Shown piece by piece: positions 1 through 5,034 of a DNA stretch of 21,035 nt. The stretch's first letter is position 1. Each line of letters begins with the position of its first letter. Under the pieces are notes generated by a model that was given only the letters and a program-made list of their open reading frames with translations, made no database searches and was not told the DNA's origin. Location: assembly GCA_964391325.1 (NCBI GenBank), contig CAYMJM010000015.1, forward strand, positions 1 through 21,035, written 5' to 3'. The stretch is from CAYMJM01 sp964391325. GTDB taxonomy: Bacteria; Patescibacteriota; Dojkabacteria; B142; JAFGMG01. The position numbers were made by a program, and so were the translations under genes.

Positions 1-24
1 ATCCAACTCCCGCAACTTTGGCTT

Positions 25-756
25 TTACTTTTTAGTCCCAATGCAGTAAATCTCTCCGTTCACAGCCAAATTAACGAACCTTGCCTTGAACCCTTTAAGT
101 TCCAGTATATGTTGCAAATCACCCCTACTCCACCATCTTTGTCTGATTTCTGACTTACTCTGAAAGTGTAAATTGTTTTTCTGGTCGGAAACCTGGATGA
201 TCTCTTGTGAAATAGTAGTCAATGACTCCGGTATATACTTGACCACGTGCCAGTCCTGACTGTATGTATATCCCCTCTCCTCGTGTACTGTTTTGAAATT
301 AAGAAGTGGTATATTTATATTAGCTGGATCATCTATATTGATTAGTAATGAACCACTTCTTTTCAAACTATTGTGTATTATGCCCAATAATTTATAGGCT
401 TTCTGAGTGTTCAAAGCTATTTCATTAAATGAATTCCACATTAAAATTATCAAGTCAAATCTCTGTGTCGTCTTATACTTTAAAACATCTATGACCTTTG
501 TCTCTATCGATGGAGACTTAGTTCTTAGAACTTCAATCATTTTAGAAGATGCATCTATACCAAATACCTCAAATCCCTGCTTCAACAATTCCACAATATG
601 TCTACCTGTGCCACAACCAATATCCAGTATCTTCCCTTGTTTCGGTGCAAGCGATTTAATAAGACCAACTTCGGACATAAGAACTTCATCGTTCTTCAAA
701 GGCTTATTTACAGCGTCATACACCTTGGCGGATATATCATTAGGATTTATTGACAT
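25..756 (-). CDS. Class I SAM-dependent methyltransferase
   Basis: 243-aa soluble protein. Motif I is intact as ILDIGCGTG (about residues 43-51), followed by the acidic residue that binds the SAM ribose (GID, D68) and a motif IV-like stretch (FDLIILMWNSFNEI). This is the Rossmann methyltransferase fold of the Methyltransf_11/25 type. The C-terminal part (HEERGYTYSQDW and WWSRGDLQHILELKGF) resembles the substrate-side half of small-molecule methyltransferases, where the second motif usually lies near the C-terminal helix. The substrate cannot be told from sequence. The start is the ATG at 756. The gene is separated from epmA by 82 nt containing a TATAAT box, so it probably has its own transcript. 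The stop TAA lies 24 nt from the window edge, so the gene is complete. Confidence 0.85.
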   Translation of the reverse strand: MSINPNDISAKVYDAVNKPLKNDEVLMSEVGLIKSLAPKQGKILDIGCGTGRHIVELLKQGFEVFGIDASSKMIEVLRTKSPSIETKVIDVLKYKTTQRFDLIILMWNSFNEIALNTQKAYKLLGIIHNSLKRSGSLLINIDDPANINIPLLNFKTVHEERGYTYSQDWHVVKYIPESLTTISQEIIQVSDQKNNLHFQSKSEIRQRWWSRGDLQHILELKGFKARFVNLAVNGEIYCIGTKK

Positions 757-803
757 AATTATTTATTCGATTTACTCACCAATTATCTAATTTTTAGTAC
801 GAA

Positions 804-809
804 ATTATA
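804..809 (-). promoter_or_regulatory. Candidate -10 box (TATAAT) for the methyltransferase gene
   Basis: A perfect TATAAT on the minus strand lies about 48 nt upstream of the methyltransferase ATG, in the gap after epmA. I see no good -35 at 16-18 nt, so this is a weak call based on the -10 alone. Confidence 0.3.
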
Positions 810-838
810 GTATTACGCGGCTACAAATATAAAACTTT

Positions 839-1915
839 TTACTCGAACCACTCCTGGGCAGGGAAATAGTTAACATCAGATATGTTTTTAGTATTAGTAA
901 AAATCATAGCTAATCTATCTAAGCCCATTCCAATACCAGCAACAGGAGGTATTCCAGACCTAAGAGCTTCAATCAGCTCATAGTCGAATTTAATCGACCT
1001 TTTGCCTAATTTCTGTCTAGCTGCCTGCTCTTCTTTAAATCTACGTTTCTGCTCTTTCCAGTCGCGAAGCTCTGTGTATCCATTAGCTATCTCCTTTCCT
1101 GCAATATAAAGCTCAACTTTTTCACATACCAAAGGATTTTCTGTATTTAACTTTGTGAGTGGGCAAACCTGTTTTGGATAATTATAGACAAAAGTAGGTC
1201 TTCTGGAAGAAAACTGCCCCTCTATTTCACTTGCAAATACCCATTCAAATAATGTCTGCCAATCTTCTTTAAAGTTTATATTATACCCTTTGGATTTCAT
1301 AATCTCTGCAAAATTTTTATGGTCTTGTATATCTGACAGCTTTATGTCGCAATGTTCTTCGAGGGCCAAGCTTAAATCCACTCTATCCCAGCCGGGAGAT
1401 ATGTCTATACTATGTTCCTGATAAGTAAATTCAAGGGAAAATTCTCGTCCAAGCTTCTCATCAACGAATTGCTTCATGGATATAAGGAGATTTTCACAGT
1501 CGTCCATCAGGTCAAAATAATTTGCATTCAGATGATACCACTCCAGCATCGTAAATTCAGGAGAGTGATCAGGACCAATGTCTTCCATGGCTCTAGCCAC
1601 TTTGGAGATCACGAAATGTTCTCCCAACCCTGCAGCAAGGATCTTTTTATTGTATGTCTCTGTGGTTGGAATTATATAAACTTCCTCTTTTCGAGAATTT
1701 GGCAGCTGAATCGAAGTTCTAAACGGATCTAGGTATCTTTCCTGCGGCAGAGCAAAAGCAAAAATCGGGCTTTCCAGTTCATGATACCCTCTATCTTCAA
1801 AAAATTTTCTGGCAGCGGAAATTATATACTCCTTCACAAAGTAGCGTCGAAACAACTTTGGGTCCTTTTTTAATTTCTGCCAGGTTTTCATCAAATTATT
1901 CAGCTTTAGCGACAT
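839..1915 (-). CDS. epmA: EF-P lysine ligase, EpmA/GenX/PoxA-type class II LysRS paralogue
   Basis: 358 aa, the length of a LysRS catalytic domain without the N-terminal anticodon-binding domain, as in E. coli EpmA (about 325 aa). Recognisable segments are EFTMLEWY (about 120-127), FVYNYP, the IAGKEIANGYTEL block, and motif 3 GMGLDRLAM (about 329-337). EpmA attaches (beta-)lysine to a conserved lysine of EF-P, helping ribosomes through polyproline stretches. The gene directly follows efp and overlaps its 3' end by 20 nt, which supports the assignment over a true LysRS. One oddity: the class II motif 2 arginine of the usual FRNEE pattern aligns with A109, with an Arg one residue earlier (ARAMED). 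EpmB (lysine aminomutase) is not in the window, so the donor may be plain lysine. Confidence 0.85.
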   Translation of the reverse strand: MSLKLNNLMKTWQKLKKDPKLFRRYFVKEYIISAARKFFEDRGYHELESPIFAFALPQERYLDPFRTSIQLPNSRKEEVYIIPTTETYNKKILAAGLGEHFVISKVARAMEDIGPDHSPEFTMLEWYHLNANYFDLMDDCENLLISMKQFVDEKLGREFSLEFTYQEHSIDISPGWDRVDLSLALEEHCDIKLSDIQDHKNFAEIMKSKGYNINFKEDWQTLFEWVFASEIEGQFSSRRPTFVYNYPKQVCPLTKLNTENPLVCEKVELYIAGKEIANGYTELRDWKEQKRRFKEEQAARQKLGKRSIKFDYELIEALRSGIPPVAGIGMGLDRLAMIFTNTKNISDVNYFPAQEWFE

Positions 1916-2456
1916 AGCTCTCAGCTTCTGTATTGATTTCTATTTTATCCCCTTCTTCAATGAATAATGGTACTCGAATTTTGAGACCTGTCTCTAGCTC
2001 AGCTTCTTTTGTTGCGTTGGTAGCTGTATTTCCTTTAGTAGCGCCTGTTGTCTTAGTTACCTGTAGGATAATTTTCTTTGGAAGTTGAATTGACAAGACC
2101 TCTCCCTCATAGCTAATCATAACATATCTTGCAGATGAATGTAGATAACCTCCCTTCCCATCAATATTCTCAAGCGATATATAAATTTGATCATATGTCT
2201 GCGGATCCATAAAATAAGCCTTATTACCATCTATATATATAAATTGCATTGTCTTTGTATCTACAAAAATCTCATCTACCTTTTCACCTGACTTAAAAAC
2301 TTGGTTAATAATTTTGCCAGACTTTAGTGATTTTAGTTTTGTTCTATTAAATGCCGCTCCTTTACCGGGAGAGTAAAATTCCTTATCCAATACCACATAC
2401 GGCTCTTCATTGAATTTTATATACATTCCTTTATTTATGTTATTCGTATAAGACAT
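1896..2456 (-). CDS. efp: Translation elongation factor P
   Basis: 186 aa, the normal EF-P length, with the KOW-like N-terminal domain followed by two OB-fold domains. The loop that reaches the peptidyl-transferase centre is SPGKGAAFNRTKLKSL; the modified lysine corresponds to K32 in PGKG, matching Lys34 of E. coli EF-P. The C-terminal domain has the ETGLKIRVPLFIEEGDKIEINT segment in variant form. EF-P rescues ribosomes stalled on consecutive prolines. Start is the ATG at 2456; the upstream leader is short and lacks a strong Shine-Dalgarno (AAAGAG only). It forms a two-gene operon with epmA, whose start codon lies within the last codons of efp. The K32-type loop plus adjacent EpmA indicates lysine-type activation rather than rhamnosylation. 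Confidence 0.95.
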   Translation of the reverse strand: MSYTNNINKGMYIKFNEEPYVVLDKEFYSPGKGAAFNRTKLKSLKSGKIINQVFKSGEKVDEIFVDTKTMQFIYIDGNKAYFMDPQTYDQIYISLENIDGKGGYLHSSARYVMISYEGEVLSIQLPKKIILQVTKTTGATKGNTATNATKEAELETGLKIRVPLFIEEGDKIEINTEAESYVAKAE

Positions 2457-2484
2457 TTCTCTTTAATAAAAAATTTAACGTGCA

Positions 2485-2490
2485 ATTATA
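2485..2490 (-). promoter_or_regulatory. Candidate -10 box (TATAAT) for efp-epmA
   Basis: A perfect TATAAT on the minus strand lies 28 nt upstream of the efp ATG, in the 69-nt gap after the FtsB-like gene. The -35 position holds only TTCCCT-like sequence, so support is limited to the -10 and its position. Confidence 0.4.
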
Positions 2491-2525
2491 AAACAAGTGA
2501 CAATAGGAGGGAAATTATGACGGCA

Positions 2526-2963
2526 CTAATCCATACCAAGAAGAATCATACTCCACCAGAAAGAACTATCCTCTAAGTCAATTGGATCAGGATTTTCATC
2601 CTCAATATATTGAATCACTGCCTCCTCCCTATCAACCCTATATAAAGTCTCGCCAGGACTTGCCAGTTTATAACCTTCCACTGCTAAGTTACTTTTTGCA
2701 TCAGATGACTCTAGGTACTGAAGCTGTTTATCTAACTCCTTGCTTTCTTCCAGAAGAAGATCTCTTTGCTCTTGTTCCTTCTTTTTAATTTCAAAATTCG
2801 TTTCAGCACGCTGGACAGCATTATAAATATTATATAGGAAAAAAATCATGCCGAGGATAGCAAGAAGTATCAATCCTAAATAATTAAAATGTATCCTCAC
2901 TCTGCCAACATAGTTTCTGGCTTTTCGATAGTATGTACTGGTATTTCTTGCTATCCTCGGCAT
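2526..2963 (-). CDS. FtsB/DivIC-like septum formation initiator protein
   Basis: 145 aa from the ATG at 2963. An in-frame TTG at 2972, preceded by AGGA at 5 nt, would add three residues (MFY), so the start is uncertain. Layout: a basic cytoplasmic N-terminus (PRIARNTSTYYRKARN), one membrane helix (about 27-47), a Lys/Glu/Gln-rich coiled coil (about 48-90), then a segment reading SDAKSNLAVEGYKLASPGETLY, which matches the pattern of FtsB/DivIC proteins (an AReklGyvkpGE-like motif). Such proteins form the FtsBLQ/DivIC complex at the division septum. The acidic tail ends in a Trp-rich stretch (SSFWWSMILLGMD), which could be a membrane-touching end. It stands directly upstream of efp and divergent from the recombinase. 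The first six codons are exactly complementary to codons of the membrane helix (see the inverted repeat). Confidence 0.7.
   Translation of the reverse strand: MPRIARNTSTYYRKARNYVGRVRIHFNYLGLILLAILGMIFFLYNIYNAVQRAETNFEIKKKEQEQRDLLLEESKELDKQLQYLESSDAKSNLAVEGYKLASPGETLYRVDREEAVIQYIEDENPDPIDLEDSSFWWSMILLGMD
2848..2963. repeat. Perfect 19-bp inverted repeat spanning the start codon of the FtsB-like gene
   Basis: The arms atgccgaggatagcaagaa (2848-2866) and its exact reverse complement (2945-2963) are separated by 78 nt. On the coding strand one arm is the start codon plus the next five codons (MPRIAR and one base); the other encodes the LLAILGM part of the membrane helix. In mRNA the two would form a 19-bp stem with no mismatch that includes the AUG. 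Match checked base by base. Confidence 0.9.
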
Positions 2964-2970
2964 ATAAAAC

Positions 2971-2998
2971 AATTTAATCCTGTAGTTTGACCGTTCAA
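2971..2998 (-). promoter_or_regulatory. Weak promoter candidate for the FtsB-like gene, back to back with the xer promoter
   Basis: On the minus strand, TTGAAC (2993-2998) and TAAATT (2971-2976) are 16 nt apart, and the -10 ends 7 nt before the ATG at 2963. If used, the transcript would start at or next to the start codon. The -35 abuts that of the divergent xer promoter, forming the partial palindrome TTTGA-N4-TCAAA. Confidence 0.3.
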
Positions 2999-3015
2999 AG
3001 GCCGTCTGTTAAAAT
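2987..3015 (+). promoter_or_regulatory. Sigma70-type promoter for the Xer recombinase
   Basis: TTGACC (2987-2992), a 17-nt spacer, and TAAAAT (3010-3015) preceded by TGT (extended -10). A second TATAAT at 3042-3047 has no convincing -35. The gene starts at 3084, giving a leader of about 60 nt. Confidence 0.5.
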
Positions 3016-3083
3016 CTGCCACACTGCCTTCAATACTACTCTATAATCTTAAATATTTAGGTTATTATACCAAGAAAACAGGA

Positions 3084-3950
3084 ATGGACATAAATTCTCA
3101 TATTGAACCTTTCATAAATTACCTGCGTAATGTCGGAAGATCAGAGTCAACTATAATAGCTTACAAAAAAGATATAGAACAACTGACTAAGTACCTGCAA
3201 AATAAGCCTATAACAAAAACTACAACGAAAGACTTAAAGCAGTATGTCAAATATCTTGTAAATAACAAAGGATTTACAAAAAAAACAGCATCACGGAAAA
3301 TTAACAGTCTAAAAACTTTTTTCCGCTATCTAACAGAGGCTGGCAAACTAACAGTAGATATATCTCTTCCCGTTAAGCATCCAGAGATTGAAAATAAGCC
3401 TTCTCGAACACTATCTCCGCTGGAATACAAAGCGATAAGAGATACAGCCAGGAGAAATATAAGATTATACACAATGATTGAACTTCTATTACAAACTGGC
3501 ATTAGAATTGGAGAACTTTCAAGGCTCAAAATAGAAGATATCAAACTGCATAATGGAATACGCAGGTTGATAATTAGAGAATATGAAAGTAATGAAATGC
3601 GAATCGTGGAACTCAATGATATTATTGCAGAGGCACTCCAAAATTACTTACAAAAGAGAAAAAAAGTCCAGAATGACCAAGGCTACCTTTTTACTACGAG
3701 AACTGGAAGGAACGTTTTAGTCAGAAACATCAGGACAGCTGTCAACAGGATATTCCAAAAAGCCGGAGTCCAAAATGCACGCGTGAATGACTTGAGAAAT
3801 ACTTTTATATGTCACCAGATCGAGCAAGGAATGGATATAGACAAACTTGCAGAAATTGTAGGACATAAGAGAATCTCAAGTACAGAGAAATACCTTAGCC
3901 TATTGGGGAAAAAAATGTCTGGAAATAACAAAGTTATAACTCCTTTATAA
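3084..3950 (+). CDS. Tyrosine recombinase, XerC/XerD-like
   Basis: 288 aa, the usual XerC/D length. An N-terminal SAM-like core-binding domain (about 1-90, with ESTIIAYKKDIEQL and TASRKINSLKTFFRYL) is followed by the catalytic domain. Catalytic residues visible: R141 in QTGIRIGELSRL, R238 in NDLRNTF, H261 in VGHKRISSTEKY, and nucleophile Y270. The box II histidine (HxLRH in most Xer proteins) is N235, and the following His is N239; I recall the same NDLRN box in other CPR recombinases, so this looks lineage-specific rather than inactivating. It probably resolves chromosome dimers; an integrase role is possible because a disrupted tRNA copy lies about 1 kb away. It is the only plus-strand gene and ends 2 nt from the convergent SDR gene. 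ATG at 3084 is preceded by AGG very close to the start. Confidence 0.88.
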   Translation: MDINSHIEPFINYLRNVGRSESTIIAYKKDIEQLTKYLQNKPITKTTTKDLKQYVKYLVNNKGFTKKTASRKINSLKTFFRYLTEAGKLTVDISLPVKHPEIENKPSRTLSPLEYKAIRDTARRNIRLYTMIELLLQTGIRIGELSRLKIEDIKLHNGIRRLIIREYESNEMRIVELNDIIAEALQNYLQKRKKVQNDQGYLFTTRTGRNVLVRNIRTAVNRIFQKAGVQNARVNDLRNTFICHQIEQGMDIDKLAEIVGHKRISSTEKYLSLLGKKMSGNNKVITPL

Positions 3951-3952
3951 AA

Positions 3953-4690
3953 TTATTTTAGACTATAGCCACCGTCAACTTTGAGTATTTCACCGGTTAT
4001 ATAGCTCGCATCATCAGACGCCAAAAATAGTACAGCTTTTGCAATCTCATCAGGTTCAGCAATTCGTTTGAGGGGGGTTTGTTCTCGAAACAGTTCTATA
4101 AGTTTCTCCCCTGCTCTCTTCGTCATATCAGTCATGACGTTACTCGGCGCAACAGCATTGACACGAATCTTTGGTGCCAGTTCTTTCGCAAAAGATTTTG
4201 TCATGGTAATAAGTCCACCCTTTGCCGATGTATAAGCAAGAACTGGAGCAGCTCCGAGAAAGCCATATACCGAAGTAAGATTAATAATAGAGCCTTTGCC
4301 ATTTTTGAGCATAATTGGAGCAACTTCTCTCGTCATCAACCACGCGCTCGTTAAGTTAGTGTCAATAGTTTTACGCCATGTTTCTAAATCTGACTTCCAA
4401 TCACCTGGTCTAAAAATCGCACCAACGTTATTCACAAGAATATCAACTTTACCGAACTTTTGAATAGCTTGAGATACTAGCCTTTTGACTCCACTTTCTT
4501 TAGAAACATCCGCTTGTACGAAACAAGACCTGGAAACCCCCATGGCCTCTACAGCTTTTTGTGCCTCAGAAGATTGTTTTTCACAATTAATTACAATTTT
4601 TGCGCCTTCTTTTGCAAAAAGAATTGCAGTTGCCTTTCCAATTCCGCGCGAGGAGCCAGTAATAATTGCAATTTTATTCTCTAGTTTCAT
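3953..4690 (-). CDS. SDR-family NAD(P)-dependent oxidoreductase, FabG-like
   Basis: 245 aa, classical short-chain dehydrogenase length. Cofactor motif TGSSRGIG (11-18), NNVG (87-90), and a complete catalytic set N112, S140, Y153 and K157 (YTSAK). The C-terminal DDASYITGEILKVDGGYS is the standard SDR ending. The NNVG in place of NNAG is a common variant. Closest well-known relatives are 3-oxoacyl-ACP reductase (FabG) and glucose or sugar dehydrogenases; with no fatty-acid genes nearby the substrate is undetermined. It lies downstream of the tRNA on the same strand, 74 nt away, with no strong promoter of its own that I can see. Confidence 0.85.
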   Translation of the reverse strand: MKLENKIAIITGSSRGIGKATAILFAKEGAKIVINCEKQSSEAQKAVEAMGVSRSCFVQADVSKESGVKRLVSQAIQKFGKVDILVNNVGAIFRPGDWKSDLETWRKTIDTNLTSAWLMTREVAPIMLKNGKGSIINLTSVYGFLGAAPVLAYTSAKGGLITMTKSFAKELAPKIRVNAVAPSNVMTDMTKRAGEKLIELFREQTPLKRIAEPDEIAKAVLFLASDDASYITGEILKVDGGYSLK

Positions 4691-4764
4691 AGTGATTAAA
4701 AATTCGCTTATCCTAGAAAGTCACAATACAAAAAAGTTGAAATCGCTTGTAAATTGCTTCCTAG

Positions 4765-4838
4765 TGCTCCAGGATGGACTTGAACCATCGACCCCCGCTT
4801 TATAAGAGCGGTGCTCTAACCACCTGAGCTACTGGAGC
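4765..4838 (-). tRNA. tRNA-Ile with anticodon UAU
   Basis: Complete 74-nt cloverleaf on the minus strand: acceptor GCTCCAG/CTGGAGC with discriminator A, D arm GCTC-AGGTGGTTA-GAGC, anticodon stem CCGCT/AGCGG with loop CTTATAA, variable GGGTC, T arm GATGG-TTCAAGT-CCATC. Loop positions 34-36 are TAT, so it reads AUA as isoleucine. CCA is not encoded. Most bacteria read AUA with a CAU tRNA modified by TilS; a UAU tRNA is uncommon. All stems pair fully, so it should be functional. Confidence 0.95.
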
Positions 4839-4851
4839 GATAATTTATTTT

Positions 4852-4857
4852 ATTTTA
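4852..4857 (-). promoter_or_regulatory. Extended -10 (TGTTAAAAT) upstream of the intact tRNA
   Basis: TAAAAT preceded by TGT lies 13 nt upstream of the tRNA 5' end. The same ATGTTAAAAT string occurs in front of the broken tRNA copy, suggesting that promoter and tRNA were duplicated together. No clear -35 is seen because the broken tRNA sequence occupies that position. Confidence 0.4.
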
Positions 4858-4865
4858 ACATATCG

Positions 4866-4980
4866 ATAAGAACGGTGCTCTAATCCCGATCTAGTTCCCG
4901 CCCTTGGCGGATTACTAGATCGTGGATCCTCGACATGGAACCCTTGCGGTCCATGTCGGGACCACCTGAGCTACTGGAGC
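4866..4980 (-). pseudogene. Broken tandem copy of tRNA-Ile: 5' half only, interrupted in the D loop
   Basis: Reading on the minus strand, GCTCCAGTAGCTCAGGTGG matches the first 19 nt of the intact tRNA. A 78-nt insert follows, then TTAGAGCACCGTTCTTAT, which matches the next 18 nt with one change (C to T in the anticodon stem). Similarity stops inside the anticodon loop, so the 3' half, T arm and acceptor strand are missing. It cannot make a tRNA. It lies about 28 nt upstream of the intact gene in the same direction. The retained half is the 5' half, whereas integration into tRNA genes usually leaves 3' halves. Confidence 0.85.
4884..4961. mobile_element. 78-nt double-hairpin insert in the D loop of the broken tRNA
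   Basis: The insert begins TCCCGA and ends TCGGGA (terminal inverted repeat). Inside are two perfect stems: on the minus strand CGACATGGA/TCCATGTCG closing on a GCAA tetraloop region, and CGATCTAGT/ACTAGATCG enclosing CCGCC-AAG-GGCGG. They are joined by a short linker containing GGATCC. The insert is richer in G+C than its surroundings and codes for nothing. It resembles small palindromic repeats (REP- or MITE-like) that spread without their own transposase; mobility is inferred from the clean interruption. Confidence 0.65.
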
Positions 4981-4997
4981 AAAAAAAATTGCAAGGA

Positions 4998-5026
4998 ATT
5001 TTAACATTTGTTCTAGCCTCATTCAA
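4998..5026 (-). promoter_or_regulatory. Promoter upstream of the tRNA region
   Basis: Minus strand: TTGAAT (5021-5026), 17-nt spacer, TAAAAT (4998-5003) with a TGT extension. The predicted start lies about 10 nt before the broken tRNA copy, so transcripts would run through the remnant into the intact tRNA. This interval between the ATPase gene and the SDR gene (4691-5034) otherwise holds only the tRNA, the remnant and its insert. Confidence 0.55.
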
Positions 5027-5034
5027 TGTTTTTC

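Noticed and set aside
2517..2576. Plus-strand mini-ORF (19 codons) preceded by AGGAGGG at 5 nt from the ATG
   Set aside because: The Shine-Dalgarno is perfect, but the ORF mostly overlaps the 3' end of the FtsB-like gene in antisense, has no plus-strand promoter nearby, and its peptide has no recognisable features.
3084..4980. Integrated element between the recombinase and the tRNA
   Set aside because: A recombinase near a duplicated tRNA suggests integration, but only one SDR gene lies between them, the tRNA copy is a 5' rather than 3' half, and there are no phage or conjugation genes between the repeats.
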